This document shows positions 34,303-42,300 of a stretch of DNA of 64,000 nucleotides, in pieces. The notes beneath the pieces were generated by a model. It was not told the origin of the DNA and did no database searches. It saw only the letters and a list, made by a program, of their open reading frames with translations. The stretch covers positions 79,347 to 143,346 of the forward strand of contig NZ_AWGC01000019.1 in the NCBI RefSeq assembly GCF_000495835.1, read 5' to 3'. Position numbers and translations under genes: made by a program. Position 1 is the first letter of the stretch, and each line of letters begins with the position of its first letter. The stretch is from Asticcacaulis sp. AC402. GTDB taxonomy: Bacteria > Pseudomonadota > Alphaproteobacteria > Caulobacterales > Caulobacteraceae.

Positions 34303-35835
34303 TCAGGCGAAGCTGGCGGTAAAGTCGGTGATCACGGCCTTAAGCTTCTCTTCCAGGTCGGCCGACAGGGCTTTCTGGTCGCGAATGGCCGATAGCAGGT
34401 CGACATGGCGGGTGCGCAGCAGCGACAAGAGCTCTTTTTCATAGCGGCGGACGTCGCCGACAGCCACCTTGTCCAGGTACCCGCGGGTACCTGCATAAAT
34501 GACCGCTACCTGCTCTTCGACCTTCAGCGGCGAATACTGCGGCTGCTTCAGCAGTTCCGTCAGACGAGCGCCACGAGCCAGCAGGCGCTGGGTGGCGGCG
34601 TCGAGGTCGGAACCGAACTTGGCGAAGGCGGCCATTTCGCGATACTGGGCCAGGTCGCCCTTGATGGCGCCGGCAACCTGTTTCATCGCCTTGATCTGAG
34701 CCGACGAGCCAACGCGCGACACCGACAGACCGACGTTCACGGCCGGGCGGATGCCTTGGAAGAAAAGGTCAGTTTCCAGGAAGATCTGGCCGTCGGTAAT
34801 CGAGATCACGTTGGTCGGGATGTAGGCCGACACGTCGTTGGCCTGGGTTTCGATGATCGGCAGGGCGGTCAGCGAGCCGGAACCATTATCCTCGTTAAGT
34901 TTGGCGGCGCGTTCCAGCAGGCGCGAGTGCAGATAGAAGACGTCACCCGGATAGGCTTCGCGGCCTGGCGGACGGCGCAGCAGGAGCGACATCTGACGGT
35001 AGGCGACAGCCTGCTTGGACAAGTCATCATAGATGATCAGGGCATGCATACCGTTGTCGCGGAAATATTCGCCCATGGCGCAACCAGCGAACGGCGCCAG
35101 GAATTGCAACGGAGCCGGTTCCGAAGCCGTGGCCGAGACGATGATTGTGTAATCCAGCGCGCCGTTTTCTTCCAGCGCCTTGACGATCCGGGCGACCGTT
35201 GAGCGCTTCTGGCCAATGGCGACGTAGATGCAGTACAGCTTGGCTTTTTCGTCGTCGCCGGCATTGACCGACTTCTGGTTCAGGATCGCATCGATGGCGA
35301 CGGCAGTCTTGCCGGTCTGACGGTCACCGATAATCAGTTCGCGCTGGCCGCGTCCGACGGGGATCAGCGTGTCGATGGCCTTGATGCCGGTCTGGACGGG
35401 CTCGTGCACCGATTTGCGCGGGATGATGCCCGGCGCCTTGACGTCGACGCGGCGGCGTTCGGTAGCAACGATCGGGCCCTTGCCATCGATCGGCTCTCCC
35501 AGCGGGTTGACGACGCGGCCGAGCAGACCCTTACCGACCGGCACGTCGACGATTTCGCCGAGACGGCGAACTTCGTCGCCTTCGCCGATCTCACGGTCTT
35601 CACCGAAGATAACGATACCGACATTGTCCTTTTCCAGGTTCAGGGCCATGCCCTTAACACCGGCCTTTGGGAAGAGCACCATTTCACCGGCCTGGACCTT
35701 GTCCAGACCGTAGACGCGGGCGATACCGTCACCGACCGACAGGACCTGACCGACGTCCGACACATCGGCTTCCTGGCCGAAACCGGCGATTTGTTGCTTG
35801 AGGATGGCCGAGATTTCGGCAGCGTTGATGGCCAT
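34303..35835 (-). CDS. atpA: F1 ATP synthase alpha subunit
   Basis: Non-catalytic nucleotide-binding subunit. Walker [21 protein letters not shown] (about 168-187), [20 protein letters not shown], and [33 protein letters not shown]. 510 residues. Five bases separate it from atpH. Confidence 0.97.
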   Translation of the reverse strand: MAINAAEISAILKQQIAGFGQEADVSDVGQVLSVGDGIARVYGLDKVQAGEMVLFPKAGVKGMALNLEKDNVGIVIFGEDREIGEGDEVRRLGEIVDVPVGKGLLGRVVNPLGEPIDGKGPIVATERRRVDVKAPGIIPRKSVHEPVQTGIKAIDTLIPVGRGQRELIIGDRQTGKTAVAIDAILNQKSVNAGDDEKAKLYCIYVAIGQKRSTVARIVKALEENGALDYTIIVSATASEPAPLQFLAPFAGCAMGEYFRDNGMHALIIYDDLSKQAVAYRQMSLLLRRPPGREAYPGDVFYLHSRLLERAAKLNEDNGSGSLTALPIIETQANDVSAYIPTNVISITDGQIFLETDLFFQGIRPAVNVGLSVSRVGSSAQIKAMKQVAGAIKGDLAQYREMAAFAKFGSDLDAATQRLLARGARLTELLKQPQYSPLKVEEQVAVIYAGTRGYLDKVAVGDVRRYEKELLSLLRTRHVDLLSAIRDQKALSADLEEKLKAVITDFTASFA

Positions 35836-35840
35836 GAGTG

Positions 35841-36395
35841 TTACGCTCTCTTAAGGGCGAATTTGAGGGAGTCGAGTTTGGTCTTCAGCGAAGCGTCGAA
35901 GAGACGCGAGCCTAAGCGGACTTTCAGTCCGCCCAGGAGGGCCGGATCTACATGGGTGTTGATCTCGGCGGATTGACCCAAGGCCTGGGCCAGAGTGGTT
36001 TTGAGGCTGTCGAGCTGGGCCGCGGTCAGGGGCACGGCCGAGATGACCTCAGCAGTCACGACGCCGTTGTGAAGGGCATAACGCTTGTTGAAGGCGGTGA
36101 TAACCGGGAACAACTCGCCCAGACGGCCGTTGGCGGCCATAACGCCCAGCAGATTGCTGGTCAAGGCGTTGAAGTTGAGCGACTGAGTGACCGCAGTCAG
36201 GGCCGACAGCTTTACGGCTGACTTATAGATCAGGGACGAAACGAAGGTGCGCAACTCAGCGGACGACAGCAGCAGATCCTTCAGTGCCGCCATATCGCCA
36301 TGCACCTTGTCCAGCACCTTGGTTTCGAGCGCCAGGTCGAAGGCGGCACGGGCATAGCGCTGACCGGCTTCCGTTTCTCGATATTGATCGTTCAT
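35841..36395 (-). CDS. atpH: F1 ATP synthase delta subunit
   Basis: Peripheral stalk subunit that ties F1 to subunit b. [20 protein letters not shown] at the N-terminus and [54 protein letters not shown] at the C-terminus match the OSCP/delta family. From ATG 36395 it is 184 residues; a GTG three codons earlier is equally open. First gene of atpHAGDC; the Fo genes are elsewhere, as usual in alphaproteobacteria. The 260-bp gap to terC has no recognisable riboswitch. Confidence 0.94.
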   Translation of the reverse strand: MNDQYRETEAGQRYARAAFDLALETKVLDKVHGDMAALKDLLLSSAELRTFVSSLIYKSAVKLSALTAVTQSLNFNALTSNLLGVMAANGRLGELFPVITAFNKRYALHNGVVTAEVISAVPLTAAQLDSLKTTLAQALGQSAEINTHVDPALLGGLKVRLGSRLFDASLKTKLDSLKFALKRA

Positions 36396-36656
36396 CAGGT
36401 CCACGTAGGGTTAAAAACGGTCGGGCACGGGAACACCGGCGCATTGAGCAGCGCCTCCCCAGCCTCAGGCCGCGGGCTCCTTAGCATAGGGATTTCTGCA
36501 CCGCAACCGACGAAGGTCGGCCATTACAAAGATTCGGCCACACCTGGGGTGCGACAAAATATCTCCGGAACGTGGGAAAATTAGTTTCCCCCCGACGCCT
36601 TGAGATGTAAGGCAATTCCTTTATGTTTGACGAATTGGCCGCAAAGAGAGACACCG

Positions 36657-37454
36657 ATGGACGCTATACTAGCCCTTCTTAGCGATCCCGCCGCCTGGGC
36701 GGCGCTCATCACCCTGGTTATCATGGAGGTGGTGCTGGGGATTGACAATCTGGTCTTCATCTCAATCCTGTCCAACAAACTGCCGGAAAAAGACCGCCAG
36801 AGGACTCGCCGCCTGGGTATCGCCCTGGCGCTGATCATGCGCCTGGCGCTGCTGTCACTGATCGGCTTCATTGTGGCCCTTACCACGCCGGTGTTCGACC
36901 TGGGCTTTGTCGGTCCGGTCGGCGAACATGGCGAGCCTGTATTCGAAACCGCCTTCTCATGGCGTGACCTGATCCTGATCGCGGGCGGGCTGTTCCTGGT
37001 CTGGAAGGCCACCAAGGAGATCCACCACACGGTCGATCCCGCGCCCACCAACGACGTTCTGGACGCCAAGAATGCCGTTATCAACAATGCCGGCACCGCC
37101 ATCGTCCAGATCATACTGCTGGATCTGGTATTCTCCATCGATTCGATCCTGACCGCCGTTGGTATGACCGACCACGTGCCGATCATGATAACCGCTGTCA
37201 TTGTCGCCGTTATGGTCATGCTGCTGGCGTCTGACCCGCTGGCTCACTTCATCGAAAAGAACCCGACCGTGGTTATGCTCGCCTTGGGTTTCCTGCTGAT
37301 GATCGGAACCGTGCTGATCGCCGACGGCTTCGGGGTTCACGTGCCCAAGGGCTATATCTACGCGGCGATGGCCTTCTCGGCCCTGGTCGAGGGGCTGAAC
37401 ATGATGGCCCGCACCGCCAGGAAGCGGGACGCTGAAAAGAAGAAGCTGCACTGA
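36657..37454 (+). CDS. TerC family integral membrane protein
   Basis: 265 residues, seven or more hydrophobic segments. The TerC motifs are [24 protein letters not shown] (acidic G-I-D-N in helix 1-2) and [20 protein letters not shown] (the second D-x-V-F-S-I-D-S motif), with [27 protein letters not shown] after them. Members are linked to tellurite resistance and to manganese or other metal export. The ATG at 36657 begins the conserved sequence; the frame opens earlier at 36600. A yybP-ykoY manganese riboswitch was looked for upstream and not seen. Confidence 0.9.
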   Translation: MDAILALLSDPAAWAALITLVIMEVVLGIDNLVFISILSNKLPEKDRQRTRRLGIALALIMRLALLSLIGFIVALTTPVFDLGFVGPVGEHGEPVFETAFSWRDLILIAGGLFLVWKATKEIHHTVDPAPTNDVLDAKNAVINNAGTAIVQIILLDLVFSIDSILTAVGMTDHVPIMITAVIVAVMVMLLASDPLAHFIEKNPTVVMLALGFLLMIGTVLIADGFGVHVPKGYIYAAMAFSALVEGLNMMARTARKRDAEKKKLH

Positions 37455-37458
37455 TCTT

Positions 37459-37563
37459 TAAAGCGCAATCCGATAAAGTGGGCGCCACGTTTCGGAATAA
37501 TTGCGCGACAACACATAAACGCGGAGCGGGGTTTTGATACCATCAAAACTCATCCCCCTCTTG
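37459..37563 (-). repeat. Dispersed repeat family A, copy A4
   Basis: Starts aaagcgcaatccgataaagtgg right after the terC stop codon (first 20 bases given in the family pattern), then attgcgcgac, a degenerate spacer and the terminal hairpin agcggggttttgat/atcaaaact. Same orientation as A3; arms partly decayed (atcccc instead of atcccgct). Confidence 0.8.
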
Positions 37564-37579
37564 TGCGACAAGGCTTTGG

Positions 37580-37698
37580 CTTATACCAAGCCTCATAAAG
37601 AATGACGCTTGGTATTCGCATTTTTTCAGCTCAAGCGCCCCATGGCTCCTCGCAAAGGCTCGGGCGCCAAAGAACGTTCTTTGGCGGGCTGGTATTAC
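37580..37698 (-). repeat. Dispersed repeat family B, copy B4 (internally deleted)
   Basis: End hairpin taccaagcctcat-aaaga-atgacgcttggta, core cagctcaagcgcc and ctcctcgc, ctcgggcgcc, then the sequence jumps to gggctggtatta, so most of the second end hairpin is lost. It lies only 17 bp from repeat A4. The 37.455-37.82 kb gap contains no gene besides these repeats. Confidence 0.8.
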
Positions 37699-37821
37699 AA
37701 GGCAACGCCCGCTTCGATGAGGCGGGCGCATTTGCGTCCGATGACAAGCCTTTAGCCAGATAACGCCGTATTAAGCCTGCTCATGCGATACTGCCTGATC
37801 CATTCGCAGAAGGCGAAGTGC

Positions 37822-38718
37822 ATGCACATCGATAACGGCTTCATAGTAAGCGCCTTTCAGCCAAGGCGCACCAAGCCCGCGTTTGACGACGCCCCCAATC
37901 CCGCAGCTAAAGCGACCATGGCGCCGCTGGCCCGTGGGATGTCGAACGAAAAGTATCTTGTCCTCAAAAAGGCCGACGACCACCAGAAGGAGTTACAGGC
38001 CAAGGTCGGCAAGGTGTTCGACAATGAGCAAATGAAGGCGCAGAACGACCGGAAGAACCGCGTTCGGCAGAAACTCGAAAAACTCGTGGAACACCTGAAG
38101 ATCCTGCGGAAGCTCTTTTCGGGAAATCCCAAAGAGATGGCGCGCGCCCTGACACAGGTCTTCAAGGACCTGAAGGCGGCACTCAAGGAGTTCAAGGACG
38201 CCACCAAGGGCCAGATGGATCTCAGTTTTTCGGCGTCAGCGGCTGTGGTTGCGCCGCCGGCAAATGTCCCTGCCGGTGCCACGACCACCGCGGCGGCGGA
38301 GTCGGTGGCGAAAGACGCAGAGGACGAGGCTGGCGAGAGGGCTGGCGAGGCCCAGGCTACATTCGAATCGGCAGACACCGCGGCCGAGACCCCTGCGGCA
38401 GCGACTGCAGGCGTGACGGAAGCGTTCAAGGGTACGGTGACGCATGACGAACTGGTTGGGGCGGTGCGTCGGGAGATCGGTCGCGATGGCCTGCAATTCA
38501 TCAAGGAACTCAAGGGCATACTCGCCTATATTGACGAGAAGATGCTGACGCCGGCACGTCTTCAGAAAAAAACCCAAAAGCCGAACGAAGACATGGACAA
38601 GGTCTTCGAGGCGATGGACAAGGAACTGAAAGAGCTCCGCAAAGAGATGCAGGATATGGAGCGCGACCTGAAACAGGGGGTCGCACAGACGGGTACGGTG
38701 CTGGACATTACGGCGTAA
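37822..38718 (+). CDS. Uncharacterised coiled-coil protein
   Basis: 298 residues, no signal peptide or membrane segment. Residues about 40-120 are highly charged and heptad-like (KELQAKVGKVFDNEQMKAQN, KNRVRQKLEKLVEHLKILRK LFSGNPKEMARALTQVFKDL KAALKEFKDATKG). Residues about 130-205 form an Ala/Thr/Pro/Glu-rich linker, then a second helical block (DELVGAVRREIGRDGLQFIK ELKGILAYIDEKM) and a C-terminal coiled coil (DKELKELRKEMQDMERDLKQ). I do not recognise the family. The ATG at 37822 (MHIDNG) is preferred; the frame opens at 37783. It sits alone between repeats and a pseudogene. A structural or scaffold role is only a guess from composition. Confidence 0.75.
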   Translation: MHIDNGFIVSAFQPRRTKPAFDDAPNPAAKATMAPLARGMSNEKYLVLKKADDHQKELQAKVGKVFDNEQMKAQNDRKNRVRQKLEKLVEHLKILRKLFSGNPKEMARALTQVFKDLKAALKEFKDATKGQMDLSFSASAAVVAPPANVPAGATTTAAAESVAKDAEDEAGERAGEAQATFESADTAAETPAAATAGVTEAFKGTVTHDELVGAVRREIGRDGLQFIKELKGILAYIDEKMLTPARLQKKTQKPNEDMDKVFEAMDKELKELRKEMQDMERDLKQGVAQTGTVLDITA

Positions 38719-38778
38719 GGCAAGATTCCCCACTCTACGTACTTCACGGGGAGAGGGGACAAAAGGAAGATTCGCCAC

Positions 38779-39582
38779 TTACGCGTCGGCATAGATCTCG
38801 GTTTTCGCAGTGGTTTCCGACGACACGTTGCCTCTATACATACCCGAAACTTTCAGCGCGAAGCCCACATTGCCATCCTTGTCCATGCTGATCAGGTCGC
38901 CGCCGCCAGGTGACCCTGCTGATCCAGGGCAACGGCCCCAACCGTGCCGTTTTTATGCGTGTCATCGATGCCCGACAGACCCTGTGACGCCTTCCAGGTG
39001 AGGTAATACCAACCCGCGAAAATCTTGACTCATCGTGGGTTGGCAAGCGCGACTGCGCGCCCGAGCTTTTGCGAGGAGCCATGCGGCGCTTGAGCTGAAA
39101 AAATGCGAATACCAAGCGTCATTCTTTATGAGGCTTGGTATAAGCTTGCCAACGGACCTCGGTGCGGAAAAAGGACGGACCCACCTGTTCGAGCCCAGGT
39201 TCGGCGGCATACTGGTCCGCTCCCTGACCTGTAAAAAGAACATGGCGCGAGGTGTCCATGATCGAGGCGTCGAGATAGTTCTTGCCGTCGGCGGCGAACA
39301 CCGCGCCGCGCCCTGCATTGAACAGCGGATTGTCTTCCAACACCTTGACAGTGGCTTCGACGGCATCAACCGCTGAAGCGCCACGTTCCCGCACCGCCTG
39401 GCCGGCTGCGAGTGCTTTTTTGAGCCCCTGCCGGTATTGCGCTCTTTTTCCGGCGTCAGGCTGTCGCGGTCGATGAAACCGGCGCCGCCATGGATGGCCA
39501 GAGACCATTTTCCGGTTTGAGCCTGGGCGGGAACAGCGCACATCAGCGCAAGTGCGAGACAGGCAATCCGGTGCGTGAGCAT
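38779..39582 (-). pseudogene. iaaA: Isoaspartyl peptidase / L-asparaginase (Ntn hydrolase) pseudogene
   Basis: The minus-strand start at 39582 gives signal peptide MLTHRIACLALALMCAVPAQ A and GKWSLAIHGGAGFIDRD, then a frameshift. The next frame has LKKALAAGQAVRERGASAVD AVEATVKVLEDNPLFNAGRG AVF, DASIMDTS. The gene is then broken by repeat B3 (39004-39142) and resumes as TWKASQGLSGIDDTHKNGTV GAVALDQQGHLAAAT with the catalytic G-T-V-G threonine, followed by an internal deletion and the C-terminus DLISMDKDGNVGFALKVSGM YRG, ending at TAA 38779-38781. Several frameshifts and a loss of about 350 bp make it inactive. The intact enzyme would remove isoaspartyl dipeptides in the periplasm. Confidence 0.85.
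39004..39142 (+). repeat. Dispersed repeat family B, copy B3 (best-preserved)
   Basis: Left end hairpin ccaaccc (39009-39015) with gggttgg (39037-39043), core gcgcgcccgagcttttgcga and ggagccatgcggcgcttgag, then ctgaaaaaatgcga, and right end hairpin taccaagcgtcat-tcttt-atgaggcttggta (39110-39140), with 12 of 13 pairs. It lies inside the isoaspartyl peptidase pseudogene, evidence that the family can insert. Confidence 0.9.
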
Positions 39583-39637
39583 CTACGTGACAAACCCCCG
39601 AATCTCGAGACAGTATCCCCAGCGAAGGAAACAAATA

Positions 39638-40171
39638 ATGACACCTATCGAAATCCTGGCCGCCTATGCCCGTCGTTACCCCGAAGAATCCGCCATGGCG
39701 CAAAAAAGCTGCGACCTGCTGCTGCAAGCTTCGGACATGCTGGCACGGTCCAGCGCGCCCGCCCACGTCACCGCGTCGGTGCTGATCCCGCAGGGCGACA
39801 GCTTGCTCACCATATGGCACCCCTACCTGAAACAGTGGCTGCAGCCCGGCGGCCATATCGACGCCCGCGAAGCTGTCCTGACCGCAGCCCTGCGCGAGGC
39901 ACGTGAGGAAACCGGCCTTGTCTGCGAGCTGATGCAGGACAGCGAACTGCCCTACGATATCGACTGCCTTTTCGTGCCGGCCAATGCCAAGAAGAGTGAG
40001 CCAGACCACTGGCACATCGATTTCCGCTACCTTATGCGTGCCGTTGGCCGGGCCGACGCGCCCGAACTGCCCACTTCATGGGTGCCGTTTATCCATTTAG
40101 GCGATATGACGCCGTCCCTGGCAAGGCTGGCCCGAAAAATGCAGCAGGGCTTTGCATCACATTGTAATTGA
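39638..40171 (+). CDS. Nudix hydrolase
   Basis: 177 residues. The Nudix box fits GX5EX7REUXEEXGU: GGHIDAREAVLTAALREARE ETGL at about residues 68-91. Before it, VTASVLIPQGDSLLTIWHPY LKQWLQPGG forms the first strands. The N-terminal 40 residues are helical. Substrate not predictable; the family hydrolyses nucleoside diphosphates linked to X. The ATG at 39638 follows GAAGGA, and the upstream open frame lies in the signal-peptide region of the opposite pseudogene. Not clearly in an operon. Confidence 0.88.
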   Translation: MTPIEILAAYARRYPEESAMAQKSCDLLLQASDMLARSSAPAHVTASVLIPQGDSLLTIWHPYLKQWLQPGGHIDAREAVLTAALREAREETGLVCELMQDSELPYDIDCLFVPANAKKSEPDHWHIDFRYLMRAVGRADAPELPTSWVPFIHLGDMTPSLARLARKMQQGFASHCN

Positions 40172-40249
40172 TCGTATCGTAAACAATTGGCAGCCTTATC
40201 GGGTTAATGGTAGCTGTGAATGTAACTGTAACCGAGTTCAACACCCCAA

Positions 40250-41500
40250 ATGCTCTACTCCATGCACGAGTACGCCTATTACGCCGCTTCTCCGCTTCGG
40301 GCCATGGCCCAGCTGACGCGCGATTTCTGGGGGTCCAAGCTTAATCCGGCCGCCGACACTGCTGTAGGGCGCACCCTGTATGCGTCCGCCGAGCTGTTCA
40401 GCAATGTCACCCGCCGCTATGGCAAGCCTGAATGGAACCTGGACAGTATCGAGATCAATGGTCATCCCGTGCGAGTCTCTGTGATCGAAGACTGGGACAG
40501 TCCGTGGTGCCGGCTCCTGCGTTTCCAGCGCGATCCGTCGGACCTGCGGCGCGCCAAGAAAAAGACCGTCGGACCCGCCGTGCTGATCGTTGCACCGCTT
40601 TCTGGCCACTATGCCAGCCTCTTGCGCGGCACGGTGCAGGAATTCCTGCTCGACCACGACGTCTATATCACCGACTGGGCCAATGCCCGTCAGGTGCCGG
40701 TGCTGGAAGGCCGATTCGACTTCTACTCATACATCGACCATATCATGGAGATGCTAAAGGTGATCGGCGCGCGTTGTCACGTCGTGGCAGTGTGCCAGCC
40801 CGGGCCGCCTGTCCTGGCTGCGGCCTGCCTTATGGCTGAAGACAACAATCCGCACCGCCCGGCTTCCATGACCTTCATGGGTTCGCCGATTGACGCTCGC
40901 TTCAATCCGACGGTGACCAACAACCTGGCTCAGGAAAAACCGTTCACCTGGTTCCGGTCGAACATGATTCACACCGTCCCTCCCCCCTATCCCGGAGTCG
41001 GTCGGCGCGTCTATCCCGGCTTTGTGCAGCTTTACAGCTTCATGAGCATGAATGAAGCGCGCCACACCGACGCCCATTGGGAATATTTCAACTCCCTGGT
41101 TGCCAATGATGGCGACGGCACGCAAAAGCACCTTGAGTTTTATGACGAATACCTGTCGGTTCTGGACCTGACGGAGGAATTCTATCTGCAAACGATCAAC
41201 CTGGTGTTCCAGACGTTTGCCCTGCCCAAGGGAGAGCTGGTTCATCGCGGCCGCAAGGTCGACTGCACGGCCATCACCGACATCGCCCTGATGACGGTCG
41301 AGGGCGAAAAGGACGATATATCCGGCGTCGGCCAGACCCAGGCCGCCCACGGCATGTGCCCGAACATTCCGGACGGGATGAAGGAACTGTATGTCCAGAA
41401 GGGCGCCGGGCACTATGGTGTCTTCAACGGCCGCCGCTTCCGCGAAGACATCTATCCGCGCATCCGCGACTTTATTGCTCAGAATGACCGCGTGGCTTAA
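40250..41500 (+). CDS. phaZ: Intracellular polyhydroxyalkanoate depolymerase
   Basis: Mobilises stored polyhydroxybutyrate. MHEYAYYAASPLRAMAQLTR at the N-terminus, then the alpha/beta-hydrolase core: VLIVAPLSGHYASLLRGTVQ EFLLDHDVYITDWANARQVP, the nucleophile elbow VVAVCQPGPPVLAAACLM (a Cys in place of Ser, typical of this intracellular family), the Asp in TVEGEKDDISGVGQT and the catalytic His in QKGAGHYGVFNGRRFREDIY P. 416 residues. The 3' end overlaps the next gene by 17 bp, so they are probably co-expressed. Confidence 0.92.
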   Translation: MLYSMHEYAYYAASPLRAMAQLTRDFWGSKLNPAADTAVGRTLYASAELFSNVTRRYGKPEWNLDSIEINGHPVRVSVIEDWDSPWCRLLRFQRDPSDLRRAKKKTVGPAVLIVAPLSGHYASLLRGTVQEFLLDHDVYITDWANARQVPVLEGRFDFYSYIDHIMEMLKVIGARCHVVAVCQPGPPVLAAACLMAEDNNPHRPASMTFMGSPIDARFNPTVTNNLAQEKPFTWFRSNMIHTVPPPYPGVGRRVYPGFVQLYSFMSMNEARHTDAHWEYFNSLVANDGDGTQKHLEFYDEYLSVLDLTEEFYLQTINLVFQTFALPKGELVHRGRKVDCTAITDIALMTVEGEKDDISGVGQTQAAHGMCPNIPDGMKELYVQKGAGHYGVFNGRRFREDIYPRIRDFIAQNDRVA

Positions 41501-42197
41501 GCCATCCTTTAAAGACGGCGATACGCTCGACTTCGGCCCGTACCGCGTGCGGCTGGCTGTCAACCCGCGCGCCCGCGGCGTCAAGGTGCGCATTGACAGG
41601 TTGGGAAATGTCGTCGCCACGGCCGGAAAACCCGGCAAGCTGGCCGACGCGATCGCCTTTACGCGCACCCAGCATGACTGGATCGTCAAACAGCTCGACA
41701 AATGCGTCCAGTTAGAGCGGTTCGCTCCGGGGTTGGTTCTGAACGTGGCAGGTCTGTCCGTGACCCTCGCAGAGAAGCCCGGCGTGATTTCGCCGCGCCT
41801 GGTTGACGGCCAATTGCTGACCAGCGGCGATGAGGCAACCTATGCCCGCCGCGTCGAACGCTGGCTGCGACAGCAGGCCCTGAAGGCATTGACGCGGGAG
41901 ACCGATGCCTATGCCCTGAAACTGGGCATAACCAACGTGAAATCATCTCTGTTCGACGCCAAGGGGCGCTGGGGATCATGCACGCCGGGTCGCAAGGCAA
42001 TTCGCTATTCGTGGCGGGTGATCCTGGCCCCGCCCGCAGTGCTGTCCTATTTGAGCGCCCATGAAGTCGCTCACCTGCGCCATCCTGACCACAGCCCAAG
42101 GTTCTGGGCTGAGGTCAAATCGCTGTACGGCGGGGATTACAGGCCGGCACGAGAATGGCTGAAGACCCAGGGCCAGGAACTGTTCAAGTATCAGTAA
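41484..42197 (+). CDS. YgjP-like (DUF45/M48-related) zinc metalloprotein
   Basis: 237 residues. The C-terminal part carries the zinc-peptidase-like LSAHEVAHLRHPDHSPRFWA EVKSLYGG: H-E-x-x-H at about residue 193, with a third ligand in H-S-P-R-F-W, and before it RWGSCTPGRKAIRYSWRVIL APPAVLSYL, the other YgjP signature. The N-terminal 110 residues are beta-rich. Function is not established for the family, although relatives occur with RNA or stress systems. It overlaps the phaZ 3' end by 17 bp and ends before a repeat-A half-copy and a terminator. Confidence 0.85.
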   Translation: MTAWLKPSFKDGDTLDFGPYRVRLAVNPRARGVKVRIDRLGNVVATAGKPGKLADAIAFTRTQHDWIVKQLDKCVQLERFAPGLVLNVAGLSVTLAEKPGVISPRLVDGQLLTSGDEATYARRVERWLRQQALKALTRETDAYALKLGITNVKSSLFDAKGRWGSCTPGRKAIRYSWRVILAPPAVLSYLSAHEVAHLRHPDHSPRFWAEVKSLYGGDYRPAREWLKTQGQELFKYQ

Positions 42198-42216
42198 ACT
42201 TTGGCCACGAACTCGA

Positions 42217-42271
42217 AAAAGCGCAATCCGATAAAGTGTGACGCACTTTTCAGAAAAACTGCGTGACAAAA
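42217..42271 (-). repeat. Repeat family A, half-copy A5
   Basis: aaagcgcaatccgataaagtg through actgcgtgacaaaag: only the distal imperfect hairpin of family A, in the orientation of A3/A4. The gagcgg terminal hairpin is absent. The stem words aagtgtgacgcactttt are themselves self-complementary. Confidence 0.7.
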
Positions 42272-42272
42272 G

Positions 42273-42300
42273 AACCCTCCGTCACACAGGAGGGTTTTTT
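42273..42300 (+). terminator. Terminator after the YgjP-like gene
   Basis: aaccctcc (42273-42280) pairs with ggagggtt after an 8-base loop, followed by six T. It directly touches the stop codon of the convergent mrcA gene. Confidence 0.85.

Noticed and set aside
36405..36656. yybP-ykoY manganese riboswitch upstream of terC
   Set aside because: The conserved loop sequences are not present.
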